Below, in pieces: positions 36,380 through 45,794 of a stretch of DNA of 64,000 nucleotides. Source of the DNA: JAOPZW01 sp963789015 (GTDB lineage: Bacteria; Actinomycetota; Thermoleophilia; Solirubrobacterales; Solirubrobacteraceae); the NCBI GenBank assembly GCA_963789015.1, contig CAWBIU010000002.1, positions 372,001-436,000 of the forward strand, read 5' to 3'. The notes beneath the pieces are model-generated. The model was not told the DNA's origin. It saw only the letters and a program-made list of their open reading frames with translations, and ran no database searches. The position numbers and the translations under genes were made by a program. Each line of letters begins with the position of its first letter. The stretch's first letter is position 1.

Positions 36380-36961
36380 TCATCGCCGCGCGCGCAGGTG
36401 GACGCGCTCGCCCTGCGGCCCGAAGATGGCCAGCGCCTCGGCCGAGCCGTCGACGGCGCCCACCCAGTGCGGCGTCCAGGTCGAGAACTCGGCGGCCTCG
36501 CCGGCCGCGAGCACGAGGTCATCGTCGCCGAGCACGAGGCGCACGCGGCCGGCCAGCACGTAGAGCCACTCGTGGCCCTCGTGGCTGCGCGGGTCGGGCA
36601 CCGTCCGCTCGGCCGGGATCTCCATGCGCACGACGACGAGGCCGCCGGGAGCGGACTGCGACAGGCGGTGCATGAGCATCCCGTCGACCTTCTGGGCGCG
36701 GGCGTGCACGCGCGGGTCGCTGGTCGTGGCGGGACGGAGCAGCTCGCCGACCTCGACGCCGAGCGCGCCGGCGAGCGGGGCGAGGTGGTCGAGGGCGAGC
36801 CGTCGCGCGCCCGACTCGAGCCGGCTGACCGTCGAGGCGGCCATCCCGGCGCGGGCGGCGACCTCCTCCTGGCTCAGCCCGCGCTCCGCGCGCAGCGCCC
36901 GCAGGCGATCCCGGACCACGGCGTCAGCGCTTCTTGCCATTTCGGCATGAGATGTTGCCAT
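36380..36961 (-). CDS. XRE family regulator with C-terminal cupin sensor
   Basis: 193 residues. The N-terminal HTH at about 17-73 (RLRALRAERGLSQEEVAARA, then GMAASTVSRLESGARR) is XRE type. The cupin at about 110-185 has SHEGHEWLYVLAGRVRLVLG with a metal-ligand pattern, then AAEFSTWTPHWVGAV. Such regulators sense a small molecule with the barrel. Two ATGs fit: 36961 and 36940; both lie in identical TTGCCAT (ATGGCAA on the coding strand) repeats 21 bp apart, so the second may be the real start with repeats acting as operators. Divergent from the TrxR-like gene, a common pairing. Confidence 0.87.
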   Translation of the reverse strand: MATSHAEMARSADAVVRDRLRALRAERGLSQEEVAARAGMAASTVSRLESGARRLALDHLAPLAGALGVEVGELLRPATTSDPRVHARAQKVDGMLMHRLSQSAPGGLVVVRMEIPAERTVPDPRSHEGHEWLYVLAGRVRLVLGDDDLVLAAGEAAEFSTWTPHWVGAVDGSAEALAIFGPQGERVHLRARR

Positions 36962-36991
36962 ACACGACGTCGATGGCGCACCCTACGCACC

Positions 36992-37921
36992 ATGGACCCC
37001 TGGGACTGCATCGTCGTCGGCGCCGGACCCGCCGGACTCAGCGCCGCTCTCATGCTCGGCCGCGCCCGCCGCCGCGTGCTCGTGCTCGACTCGGGCGAGC
37101 CGCGCAACCACGCCGCCCACGCCATGCATGGGGTGCTCGGCCACGACGGGCTCGCGCCGTCCGCGCTGCGCGAGCGGGGCCTCGAGGAGATCGCGCGCTA
37201 CGGCGTCGAGGTGCGCCACGCCGATGTCGACCCATCGCTCGCCCGCCTCGTCGACGGCGGCGTCGAGATCGAGGGCGAGCGCGCCCGCACGCTGATCATC
37301 GCGACCGGCCTGCTCGACGACACGCCGGACGTCGAGGGCTTCGGCGAGATCTACGGGACGAGCGCCCACACGTGCCCGTACTGCGACGGCTGGGAGCACC
37401 GCGACGGGCGCATCGCCGTCCTCGCAGGTGCGAAGGCGGACCACCTGGGCCGCCTCCTGCGCCAGTGGTCGGGCGACGTCGTCGTCCTCACGGACGGCGC
37501 CGCCCTGGACGACGAGGGCGAGACGGCCCTCGAGGCGGCCGGCGTCCCCGTCGTGCGCGATCCCGTCCGCCGCTTCGTCTCCGACGAGGGGCGGCTGACC
37601 GCGATCGAGTTCGACGCCCGCGAGCCGCTCGAGCGCGACGCCCTGTTCTTCCATGTGGCCATGCACCCGCGCATCGCGCTCGCCGAGGCGCTCGGTTGCG
37701 ACCTGAACGAGACGCACGGCGGGATCGTCGCCGAGCCGATGACCCGGGCAACGAGCGTCGACCGCGTCTACGCCGCCGGCAACTGCGCCGACCCGTCGCA
37801 GAACGTCGCGATGGCGATCGCCGACGGCGCGCGCGCCGGCGCCTGGGTCAACATGGTGCTCGTGGAGGAGGGCGTGCTGCAGCCGGCCGGTGGCGGTCGA
37901 CGAGTTCGCGAGCCCGCGTGA
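36992..37921 (+). CDS. Thioredoxin reductase-like FAD oxidoreductase
   Basis: 309 residues from ATG 36992. FAD-binding motif VVGAGPAGLSAALMLGRARR at the N-terminus, GNCADP near the C-terminus, and the redox dithiol CPYCDGWE at about residue 128. The second nucleotide motif of normal thioredoxin reductases (GxGxxA with a following basic loop) is replaced by VLAGAKADHLGRLL, so NADPH binding is doubtful; ferredoxin/flavin-linked relatives share this loss. Divergent XRE-cupin gene 30 bases away is the likely regulator. The last 74 bases overlap the LplA-like gene on the other strand. Confidence 0.85.
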   Translation: MDPWDCIVVGAGPAGLSAALMLGRARRRVLVLDSGEPRNHAAHAMHGVLGHDGLAPSALRERGLEEIARYGVEVRHADVDPSLARLVDGGVEIEGERARTLIIATGLLDDTPDVEGFGEIYGTSAHTCPYCDGWEHRDGRIAVLAGAKADHLGRLLRQWSGDVVVLTDGAALDDEGETALEAAGVPVVRDPVRRFVSDEGRLTAIEFDAREPLERDALFFHVAMHPRIALAEALGCDLNETHGGIVAEPMTRATSVDRVYAAGNCADPSQNVAMAIADGARAGAWVNMVLVEEGVLQPAGGGRRVREPA

Positions 37922-38612
37922 GCGTCGCTGCGCCGAGCGTCCCCGCCGCCCGGTCAGAGGCGCCGTAGGCGCGCAGCAGCGCCGACTCGACGTCCTCGAC
38001 GGTCACGCCCGGGAGCACGTCCTCGAGCGCGCCCGCCGTGCGCTCGTCCCACTCCAGGCCGAGCGCGGCGTTGACGTCGCGCAGGACGGCGCGGATCCGC
38101 TCCCCGCCGGTCACGACGAGCGAGACGCCGAGCAGCGCCGCGCCGCGGACCGCGCGCTGCGCGGTCCCGGCGATCTTCACGCCGCCGACGTGGACGCTGA
38201 AGCGCCCGGGGCAGTACTCGCCGGGGACCTCGCCGACGTGGGCGTCGGCCCCGAGCGCACGCAGCGCGCCGGCGATCCGCTCGCTCGCCTCCTCGAAGCG
38301 CTCCTGCAGGCCGTCGTAGGCGACGGGCTGCGGCGTGATCTGCTCGAGGCACAGCGAGCCGCCGTCGTAGGCGGCGGCGTGACCGCCCGGCGCACGCAGG
38401 ACGGGCGCGAAGCCGTGGGCTCGCGCGGCGCCGGCCGCGTCGGCGAAGCCGGGCAGCAGCGCGTCGAGGCGGCCGAAGGCCACCGTCGGCCCGGGCCGGT
38501 AGACGCGCAGCAGCGGGCCCGGGCCGCCCTCCGCCACCTCTCGCAGCAGCGCGTGCCCGACGGCGAGGTCGAGCGCGGGGTCCTCCGGAAAGGCGTCGCG
38601 CAGCAGCAGCAT
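37848..38612 (-). CDS. Lipoate-protein ligase A-like (biotin/lipoate A/B ligase) protein
   Basis: 254 residues from ATG 38612 (GTG 38615 possible). Family features: VYRPGPTVAFGRLDALLPGF, RAPGGHAAAYDGGSLCLEQI, and PGRFSVHVGGVKIAGTAQRA with the conserved Lys for adenylated lipoate/octanoate. RRxGGG is altered to RAPGGH, as in the LipL/LipM-like octanoyltransferase side of the family. Probably transfers lipoate or octanoate to 2-oxoacid dehydrogenases or the glycine cleavage H protein. The C-terminal 20 residues are Pro/Arg-rich and overlap the TrxR-like gene by 74 bases, so its true 3' end is uncertain. Confidence 0.78.
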   Translation of the reverse strand: MLLLRDAFPEDPALDLAVGHALLREVAEGGPGPLLRVYRPGPTVAFGRLDALLPGFADAAGAARAHGFAPVLRAPGGHAAAYDGGSLCLEQITPQPVAYDGLQERFEEASERIAGALRALGADAHVGEVPGEYCPGRFSVHVGGVKIAGTAQRAVRGAALLGVSLVVTGGERIRAVLRDVNAALGLEWDERTAGALEDVLPGVTVEDVESALLRAYGASDRAAGTLGAATLTRARELVDRHRPAAARPPPRAPC

Positions 38613-38690
38613 CACCCTCGACGGTAGCCGCCCGTCATGGCCGCCGCCCGGACGGCTGAACCCCCCGCGGGCCGGGTAACGTGGCCATCC

Positions 38691-40424
38691 ATGCCCGATG
38701 CCGAGCTTCCCTGGGAGCGCCGCCTGGGCGCCACCCCTCTCGGCGACGGGACCGTCGAGTTCCGGGCGTGGGCGCCCCGCGCGGACGCTGTCGCCGTCCA
38801 CGTCCGCGGAGACGACCATCCGCTCGCCGACGAGGGTCTCGGCGTGCGCAGCGCGCGCGTCGAGGCGGCCGCCGGCGACGACTACTGGTACGTGCTGGAC
38901 GGCGAGCGCCTGCCCGACCCCTCCAGCCGCTGGCAGCCCGAGGGCCTGCGCGGCCCCTCGCGGGTCGTCGACCCGTCGGCCTTCACGTGGACCGACGAGG
39001 GCTGGGACGGCGGCGCGGCGCTGCGCGACGCTGTCATCTACGAGGTGCACGTGGGCACGTTCACCGAGGCGGGGACGTTCGAGGCGGCGATCGAACAGCT
39101 TCCGGGACTGGCCGAGCTCGGGGTCACCCACATCGAGGTGATGCCGGTGGCCGAGTTCCCGGGCGCGCGCGGCTGGGGCTACGACGGCGTCTACATCTCC
39201 GCCGCGCAGTCGAGCTACGGCGGGCCGGAGCGCTTCGCGCGGCTCGTCGACGCCGCCCACGCGGCCGGGCTCGGCGTCATCCTCGACGTCGTCTACAACC
39301 ACCTCGGCGCCTCCGGCGACCAGGCGATCGCCGCCTTCGGGCCGTACTTCACCGACAAGTACGGCACCTTCTGGGGCGAGGCGATCAACTACGACGACAC
39401 CGACAGCGACGCCGTGCGCGAGTGGGTCCTGCAGAGCGCCGAGGGCTGGATCCGCGACTTCCACGTCGACGGCCTGCGCCTGGACGCGATCCACGCCATC
39501 TTCGACCAGGGGGCGCGGCACATCATGCGCGAGGTCGCCGACCGCGTGCACGGGGTCAACCCGCGCGCGCTCGTCATCGCCGAGAGCGGGCTGAACGACC
39601 CGAAGGTCACGCGCCCGCCCGACGAGGGCGGCTGGGACCACGACGGGCAGTGGGCCGATGACTTCCACCACGCCCTGCGGGTCCTGCTCACCGGCGACCG
39701 CAACGGCTACTACGAGGAGTTCGGCGACATCGCGCAGCTCGCCAAGGCCTTCCGGCGCCCGTTCGTGCACGACGGCGGCTACTCGACCTTCCGCCGGCGG
39801 CGCTTCGGCGCCCCCGCCGGCGACCGCCCGGTCGACGAGTTCGTCGTCTTCAGCCAGAACCACGACCAGGTCGGCAACCGCGCCTTCGGCGACCGCATGC
39901 CGTCCGAGGCGCGCGCGCTCGCCGCCTTCGTGACCCTGCTGTCGCCGTTCGTGCCGATGCTCTTCATGGGCGAGGAGCACGGCGAGGAGTCGCCCTTCCA
40001 GTTCTTCACCGACCACATCGACGAGGACATCGCGGAGGCGACGCGCGAGGGGCGCCGCCGCGAGTTCGCGTCGTTCGCCGACTTCGCCGGCGAGGAGGTC
40101 CCCGATCCGCAGGCCGAGGAGACCTTCCGGCGCTCGAAGCTCACGCGCCGTGGCGACCCGGCGCTGCGTGACCTCTACAAGCGGCTGCTCGAGGTCCGCC
40201 GCGAGATGCCGGCGGGGATCGAGGTCGACGGCGTCGACTTCGACCGCGCCACGCCGTGGTTGCACGTGCGCCGCGGGCCGTTCGTCCTGGCCGCGAACTT
40301 CGGCGCGGACGAGGCCGGCGTGCCGGCGGGCGACAGCGGCGAGGTCGTCCTCGCCACCCACGAGGCGCGGCTGGACGACGGCGAGGTCGTGCTGCCCGGC
40401 CGCGCGGGAGCGCTGCTGCGATGA
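38691..40424 (+). CDS. treZ: Malto-oligosyltrehalose trehalohydrolase
   Basis: 577 residues from ATG 38691. GH13_10: N-terminal beta domain at 1-90 (FRAWAPRADAVAVHVRG), barrel with HIEVMPVAEFPGARGWGYDG, LDVVYNHLGASGD, nucleophile Asp in HVDGLRLDAIHAIFD, Glu in LVIAESGLNDP, Asp in VFSQNHDQVGNRA, and FMGEEHGEESPFQFFTDH, all typical of TreZ. It cleaves trehalose from maltooligosyl-trehalose made by TreY. The stop overlaps the glgX start (ATGA), opening the treZ-glgX-treY-GT4 operon. Confidence 0.96.
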   Translation: MPDAELPWERRLGATPLGDGTVEFRAWAPRADAVAVHVRGDDHPLADEGLGVRSARVEAAAGDDYWYVLDGERLPDPSSRWQPEGLRGPSRVVDPSAFTWTDEGWDGGAALRDAVIYEVHVGTFTEAGTFEAAIEQLPGLAELGVTHIEVMPVAEFPGARGWGYDGVYISAAQSSYGGPERFARLVDAAHAAGLGVILDVVYNHLGASGDQAIAAFGPYFTDKYGTFWGEAINYDDTDSDAVREWVLQSAEGWIRDFHVDGLRLDAIHAIFDQGARHIMREVADRVHGVNPRALVIAESGLNDPKVTRPPDEGGWDHDGQWADDFHHALRVLLTGDRNGYYEEFGDIAQLAKAFRRPFVHDGGYSTFRRRRFGAPAGDRPVDEFVVFSQNHDQVGNRAFGDRMPSEARALAAFVTLLSPFVPMLFMGEEHGEESPFQFFTDHIDEDIAEATREGRRREFASFADFAGEEVPDPQAEETFRRSKLTRRGDPALRDLYKRLLEVRREMPAGIEVDGVDFDRATPWLHVRRGPFVLAANFGADEAGVPAGDSGEVVLATHEARLDDGEVVLPGRAGALLR

Positions 40425-42547
40425 GCGAGCACGAGCGCTGGCCCGGCAAGCCCTTCCCGCTCGGCGCGACGTGGGACGGCCAGGGCACGAACTTCGCGCT
40501 GTTCACCGAGAACGCCGCCGGCGTGACGCTGTCGCTGTTCGACGACGCGGGCGCCGAGGAGCACATCGAGATCACCGAGGTCACGGCGCACCACTGGCAC
40601 GTGTACGTCCCGGGCGTGGGGCCCGGCCAGCGCTACGGCTTCCGCGTCGAGGGTCCCTACGAGCCGGAGGAGGGCCACCGCTTCAACGCCCACAAGCTGC
40701 TCATCGATCCCTACGCCAAGGCGATCGAGGGCGGCGTGCGCTGGGACGCGGCCAACGTCCTGCCCTACAAGCCCGACGGCACCGGCGACGCGGACCTCGA
40801 GCGCGACGACGAGGACGACGCCGAGGCGATCCCGAAGTCGATCGTCGTCGACGCGGGCTTCGACTGGGAGGGCGACCGCCCGCCGCGCCGGCCGTGGAAC
40901 GAGACCGTCATCTACGAGACGCACGTGCGCGGCTTCACGATGCGCCACCCGGGGGTGCGCGAGGACCTGCGCGGCACCTACGCCGGGCTGGCCTCCGAGG
41001 AGGCGCTCGGCTCCCTGCAGCGCCTCGGCATCACCGCGGTCGAGCTGCTGCCCATCCACCACATCGCCGACGAGCACTTCCTGCACGAGCGCGGCCTGTC
41101 GAACTACTGGGGCTACAGCTCGATCGGCTACCTGGCCCCGCATGCCGACTATGCCGCCACCGGCCGGCGCGGCGAGCAGGTCCGCGAGTTCAAGGGCATG
41201 GTCAAGGCGCTGCACGGCGCGGGCATCGAGGTGATCCTCGACGTCGTCTACAACCACACCGCCGAGGGCAACCACCTCGGCCCGATGCTCAGCTTCAAGG
41301 GCGTCGACAACGCGAGCTACTACCGGCTCATGCCCGACGACCCTCGTCACTACATGGACTTCACGGGCACGGGCAACTCGCTCAACGTCGTGCACCCGAG
41401 CGTCCTGCGGCTGATCATGGACTCGCTGCGCTACTGGGCCATCGAGTGCCACGTGGACGGGTTCCGCTTCGACCTGGCCAGCGCGCTGGCCCGCGAGCTC
41501 TACGACGTCGACCGCCTGAGCGCGTTCTTCGACGTCATCCACCAGGACCCGGTCCTGTCGCAGGTCAAGCTGATCGCCGAGCCGTGGGACGTCGGCCCCG
41601 GCGGCTATCAGGTCGGGAACTTCCCGGTCCTGTGGTCGGAGTGGAACGGCATCTACCGCGACGTCGTGCGCGACTTCTGGCGCGGCGCGGCGAGCGTGGG
41701 GGAGTTCGCCTCGCGCTTCACCGGCTCGAGCGACCTGTACGAGTCCGACGGCCGCCAGCCGTTCTCGTCGATCAACTTCATCACCGCCCACGACGGCTTC
41801 ACGCTGCGCGACCTCGTCTCCTACAACGACAAGCACAACGAGGCCAACCAGGAGGACAACCGCGACGGCACGGACGACAACCGCTCGTGGAACTGCGGCG
41901 TCGAGGGCGAGACCGAGGACCCCGAGGTCAACGCGCTGCGCGAGCGCCAGCAGCGCAACTTCATCGCCACGCTGTTCCTGTCCCAGGGCGTGCCGATGCT
42001 GCTCGGCGGCGACGAGATCGGGCGCAGCCAGGGCGGCAACAACAACGCCTGGTGCCAGGACAACGAGATCTCCTGGTACGAGTGGGGCCTGCGCGGCCAC
42101 CAGGCCGAGCTCTACGACTTCACGAAGCGCCTGATCGAGCTGCGCCGCGACCACCCGGTGTTCCGCCGCGGGCGCTTCCTGGCCGGGCGCGAGCAGGCCG
42201 GCTCGGGGCTCCCCGACGTGTGGTGGTTCCGCCCCGACGGGCGCCGCATGACCCAGCGCGACTGGGAGGAGCACGGCCACGTGCTCGGCGTCTTCCTCAA
42301 CGGCCAGGAGATCGCCGACCGCACCGAGCGCGGCGACGTCATCGAGGACGACTCGTTCCTGCTGCTCTTCAACGCCAGCCACGAGGACACGACGTTCACG
42401 CTGCCGGCGCGGCGCTTCGGCACGGACTGGACCGACGAGCTGTGCACGTACGACCCGACCCTCGAGCCCGGGAAGAGCCGCTACGTGGCGCGCGGGCAGG
42501 TCCTCGTGCACTCGCGGTCGATGAAGCTGCTGCGGCGGCGCTCGTGA
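40421..42547 (+). CDS. glgX: Glycogen debranching enzyme
   Basis: 708 residues from ATG 40421. Isoamylase-type GH13_11: CBM48 at the N-terminus (FPLGATWDGQGTNFALFTEN), ETHVRGFTMRHPGV, GYSSIGYLAPHADYA, DVVYNHTAEGNHLGP, nucleophile Asp in HVDGFRFDLASALAREL, Glu in LIAEPWDVGPGGYQVGNFP, Asp in ITAHDGFTLRDLVSYN, and GGDEIGRSQGGNNNAWCQD. These are hallmarks of GlgX/TreX, which hydrolyses alpha-1,6 branches to give linear chains for TreY. It is joined to treZ and treY by four-base overlaps on both sides. Confidence 0.96.
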   Translation: MSEHERWPGKPFPLGATWDGQGTNFALFTENAAGVTLSLFDDAGAEEHIEITEVTAHHWHVYVPGVGPGQRYGFRVEGPYEPEEGHRFNAHKLLIDPYAKAIEGGVRWDAANVLPYKPDGTGDADLERDDEDDAEAIPKSIVVDAGFDWEGDRPPRRPWNETVIYETHVRGFTMRHPGVREDLRGTYAGLASEEALGSLQRLGITAVELLPIHHIADEHFLHERGLSNYWGYSSIGYLAPHADYAATGRRGEQVREFKGMVKALHGAGIEVILDVVYNHTAEGNHLGPMLSFKGVDNASYYRLMPDDPRHYMDFTGTGNSLNVVHPSVLRLIMDSLRYWAIECHVDGFRFDLASALARELYDVDRLSAFFDVIHQDPVLSQVKLIAEPWDVGPGGYQVGNFPVLWSEWNGIYRDVVRDFWRGAASVGEFASRFTGSSDLYESDGRQPFSSINFITAHDGFTLRDLVSYNDKHNEANQEDNRDGTDDNRSWNCGVEGETEDPEVNALRERQQRNFIATLFLSQGVPMLLGGDEIGRSQGGNNNAWCQDNEISWYEWGLRGHQAELYDFTKRLIELRRDHPVFRRGRFLAGREQAGSGLPDVWWFRPDGRRMTQRDWEEHGHVLGVFLNGQEIADRTERGDVIEDDSFLLLFNASHEDTTFTLPARRFGTDWTDELCTYDPTLEPGKSRYVARGQVLVHSRSMKLLRRRS

Positions 42548-44553
42548 GGGCGACCTACCGGCTGCAGCTCACGCCGGACTTCGGCTTCGCGGCGGTCGCG
42601 GAGCTCGTGCCCTACCTGCGCGACCTCGGGATCTCGCACCTGTACCTGTCGCCCTCGCTGCAGGCGCGCGAGGGCTCGGCGCACGGCTACGACGTCGTCG
42701 ACCCGACGCGCGTGTCCGACGCGCTCGGCGGCGAGCAGGGCCTGCGCGAGCTGCGCGCCCTCGGCCTGGAGATCCTGCTCGACATCGTGCCCAACCACAT
42801 GGGCGCCGTCGACGAGAACCGCTGGTGGGCCGACGAGGAGCTGCGCGCGCGCTTCTTCGACTGGGACCCGCGCGACGGCTGGTACCGGCGCTTCTTCGAC
42901 ATCGACGACCTCGCGGCGGTGCGTGTCGAGGACGAGGAGGTCTTCCGCACGCTGCACGCGAAGGTGCTCGAGCTCGTCCGCGACGACGTCGTCGACGGCC
43001 TGCGCATCGACCACCCGGACGGCCTCGCCGACCCCGCCGGCTACCTGCGCCGGCTGCGCGACGCCGGGGTCGAGCACGTCTGGGTCGAGAAGATCCTGAG
43101 TGCGGCCCACCCACCCGAGCCGCTGCGCGACTGGCCGGTGGAGGGAACCGTCGGCTACGAGTTCCTCAACGACGCGACGGCGCTGTTCGTCGACCCGTCC
43201 GGCGAGGCGGCGCTCACCGACCTGTTCGCCGAGCTGACGGGAGAGACGCGCGCGTTCGACGAGGTCGCGCTCGAGGCCCAGGTCCAGCAGGCGACGACGA
43301 CCTTCGCGCGCGAGGTCGCGCGGCTGCGCACCCTGCTCGACGTCCCGGGCATAGCCGACGCGCTGGCCGCGCTGCCCGTCTACCGCACCTACGTCGAGCC
43401 GTGGAGCGGGCGCGTCGAGGACGCCGACCGCCGCGCCGTGGCCGCGGCGGACATGGACGAGCGGCTCGCCGCGGTCCTGCTGCTGGAGGAGGAGGGGCAC
43501 GACGAGTTCGTGACCCGCTTCCAGCAGACCTCGCCGCCGGTGACCGCCAAGGGCGTCGAGGACACCGCGTTCTACCGCTACAACCGGCTGCTGGCGCTCA
43601 ACGACGTCGGCGGCGACCCCGGCCGCTTCGCGATCGGCGTCGACGCGTTCCACGCCGCCAACCTGCAGCGTGCCGAGCGCTTCCCGCGCGGGCTGCTCGT
43701 CACCCAGACGCACGACACCAAGCGCGGCGGCGACGTGCGCGCGCGGATCGGCGCGCTGGCCGGGATGGCGGGCGAGTGGCGCGAGCACGTGCTGCGCTGG
43801 CGCGAGGTCAACGCCGAGCTGCGCGCCGACGGCGCGCCCGACGCCAACGAGGAGTACCTGATCTACCAGACGCTCGTGGGGGCCTGGCCGATCGAGCCCG
43901 AGCGGCTGGAGGCCTATCTCGAGAAGGCGCTGCGCGAGGCCAAGCGCAACACGAGCTGGGTCGAGCAGGACCACGACTGGGAGCGCCGCGTGCAGCGCTT
44001 CGCCGTCGCGCTGCTCGACCACCGCCCGTTCCTCGACAGCTTCGAGCCGTTCGCCGCGCGCGTGGCCGCGGCCGGGCGCCGCAGCGCGCTCGGCCAGCAG
44101 CTCCTCAAGCTCACCGTCCCGGGAGTGCCCGACGTCTACCAGGGCGACGAGCTCGAGGCGCTCAACCTCGTCGACCCCGACAACCGCCGCCCGGTCGACT
44201 GGGAGGAGCGCCGCCGCGCGCTCGACGCGCTGCGCGACGGCGCGGCGGCGACGCCCGAGACGGCGAAGCTGCGCCTGATCTGGAGGGCGCTCGACCTGCG
44301 CGCCCGCCGGCCCGAGGCGTTCGACGGCGGCGCCTACACGCCGCTCGAGGCCGGTCCCGACGTGGTCGCGTTCCGCCGCGCCGACGACGTGCTCGCCGTC
44401 GCGGCGATCCGCGATCCCGGCGAGGCGACGCTCGCCGCTCCGGGGCGCTGGCGCGACGTGCTCACGGGCGCCGAGCGCGAGCTCGGCCCGGAGACCGCGG
44501 TGGCCCAGCTCGTCGACGGCGACGGCCTCGCGCTGCTCGAACGAGCCGACTGA
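42544..44553 (+). CDS. treY: Malto-oligosyltrehalose synthase
   Basis: 669 residues from GTG 42544 (GTGA overlap with glgX). GH13_26: starts ATYRLQLTPDFGFAAVAELV, then LYLSPSLQAREGSAHGYDVV, IVPNHMGAVDENRWW, nucleophile Asp in VVDGLRIDHPDGLADP, Glu in HVWVEKIL, the long TreY-specific insert with VTAKGVEDTAFYRYNRLLAL, and Asp in QTHDTKRGGDVRAR. It isomerises the reducing end of maltodextrins to a trehalose unit. Slightly shorter than many TreY proteins but all motifs are present. Confidence 0.96.
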   Translation: MRATYRLQLTPDFGFAAVAELVPYLRDLGISHLYLSPSLQAREGSAHGYDVVDPTRVSDALGGEQGLRELRALGLEILLDIVPNHMGAVDENRWWADEELRARFFDWDPRDGWYRRFFDIDDLAAVRVEDEEVFRTLHAKVLELVRDDVVDGLRIDHPDGLADPAGYLRRLRDAGVEHVWVEKILSAAHPPEPLRDWPVEGTVGYEFLNDATALFVDPSGEAALTDLFAELTGETRAFDEVALEAQVQQATTTFAREVARLRTLLDVPGIADALAALPVYRTYVEPWSGRVEDADRRAVAAADMDERLAAVLLLEEEGHDEFVTRFQQTSPPVTAKGVEDTAFYRYNRLLALNDVGGDPGRFAIGVDAFHAANLQRAERFPRGLLVTQTHDTKRGGDVRARIGALAGMAGEWREHVLRWREVNAELRADGAPDANEEYLIYQTLVGAWPIEPERLEAYLEKALREAKRNTSWVEQDHDWERRVQRFAVALLDHRPFLDSFEPFAARVAAAGRRSALGQQLLKLTVPGVPDVYQGDELEALNLVDPDNRRPVDWEERRRALDALRDGAAATPETAKLRLIWRALDLRARRPEAFDGGAYTPLEAGPDVVAFRRADDVLAVAAIRDPGEATLAAPGRWRDVLTGAERELGPETAVAQLVDGDGLALLERAD

Positions 44554-44591
44554 GGCGCGGGCCCGCCGCGCCGCAGTAGGGTCGGCCGGCG

Positions 44592-45794
44592 TTGCGCCGC
44601 CTGCTGCTCGTCTCCTGGGAGTACCCGCCGGTCGTGGAGGGCGGTCTCGGGCGCCACGTGCGCAAGCTCGCCGAGGCGCTCGTGGCGCGCGGCGACGCCG
44701 TCCACGTGCTCACGCGCGGGCGCGCGGACGACCCCGAGCACGAGGAGCGCGCCGGCGTCCACGTCCACCGCGTCCGCGCGTCGGCCACGCCGCGCGACCT
44801 CGACGCGTTCCTGGACTGGGTCGGCGAGATGAACACCGCGATGGCCACGGCGGGGATGGCGCTCGCCGCCCGCGAGCGCATCGACCTCGTCCACGGCCAC
44901 GACTGGCTGGTCGCCGAGGCGGCGGACGGGCTCGCGCACCGGCTCGGCGTCCCCTACGTGACGACGATCCACGCCACCGAGCACGGGCGCCACGAGGGCC
45001 GCGTGGGCGCGCACCCGCAGTCGCACATCCACGCCGCCGAGGCGTGGATGGCGAGCCGCGCCGACCACGTCATCGTCTGCAGCCATTACATGCGCGACCA
45101 CGTCGCCGACGTCTTCGGGCTCGGCGAGGAGCGCATCGCCGTGATCCCGAACGGCATCGACCCGCTCGAGCGCCACCCGGTCGGCGACCTCAGCGCGCTG
45201 CGCGCCGGCTACGCCGCGCCCGACGAGCGGATCGTGCTGCTCACCGGCCGGCTCGTCTACGAGAAGGGCTTCCAGCTCGCGCTCGACGCGCTGCCCGAGG
45301 TCATCGAGCGCGTCGGCGGCGTGCGCTACCTGGTCGCCGGTGCCGGCCCCTACCGCGCCGAGCTCGAGGGGCAGGCGCGGCGGCTCGGGCTCGACCGGCA
45401 CGGCGCCTTCCTGGGCTGGATCGGCGACGACCTGCTGCACGCGCTCTACCGCATGGCCGACCTGTGCGTCGTCCCCTCGCTCTACGAGCCCTTCGGGCTC
45501 GTCGCGCTCGAGGCGATGGCCAGCGGCTGCCCGTGCATCGTCTCCGACACGGGCGGGCTGCGCGAGGTCGCCCCGACCGACGACGTCGCGCTGCGCCTGC
45601 GCTCGCGCGACCCGCGGCTGCTCGCCCACCTGATGGAGCTCGTGCTCGTCAACCCCGCGCTGCGCTTCCGCCTGGTCACCGAGGCCAGCGAGCACGTGCT
45701 GCGCTTCGGCTGGCCCGACGTCGCGAGGCGCACCGCCGCCGTGCACGCGGCGCTGCTGGACCGCACGGCGCCGCCGATCGCGCTCAGACGGTGA
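44592..45794 (+). CDS. GT4 glycosyltransferase, candidate glycogen / maltose-1-phosphate synthase
   Basis: 400 residues, start TTG 44592. Two Rossmann lobes of a GT-B enzyme: LLLVSWEYPPVVEGGLGRHV at the N-terminus (glucan acceptor/donor loop with GGLG), VHGHDWLVAEAADGLAHRLG, PNGIDPLERHP, LLTGRLVYEKGFQLALDALP, and the donor-binding ExxxxxxxE motif in PSLYEPFGLVALEAMASG. Length and motifs resemble actinobacterial GlgA/GlgM, which makes maltose-1-phosphate from ADP-glucose and glucose-1-phosphate. Its place after treZ-glgX-treY and the nearby glgE operon support that. Other GT4 activities cannot be excluded. Confidence 0.82.
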   Translation: MRRLLLVSWEYPPVVEGGLGRHVRKLAEALVARGDAVHVLTRGRADDPEHEERAGVHVHRVRASATPRDLDAFLDWVGEMNTAMATAGMALAARERIDLVHGHDWLVAEAADGLAHRLGVPYVTTIHATEHGRHEGRVGAHPQSHIHAAEAWMASRADHVIVCSHYMRDHVADVFGLGEERIAVIPNGIDPLERHPVGDLSALRAGYAAPDERIVLLTGRLVYEKGFQLALDALPEVIERVGGVRYLVAGAGPYRAELEGQARRLGLDRHGAFLGWIGDDLLHALYRMADLCVVPSLYEPFGLVALEAMASGCPCIVSDTGGLREVAPTDDVALRLRSRDPRLLAHLMELVLVNPALRFRLVTEASEHVLRFGWPDVARRTAAVHAALLDRTAPPIALRR

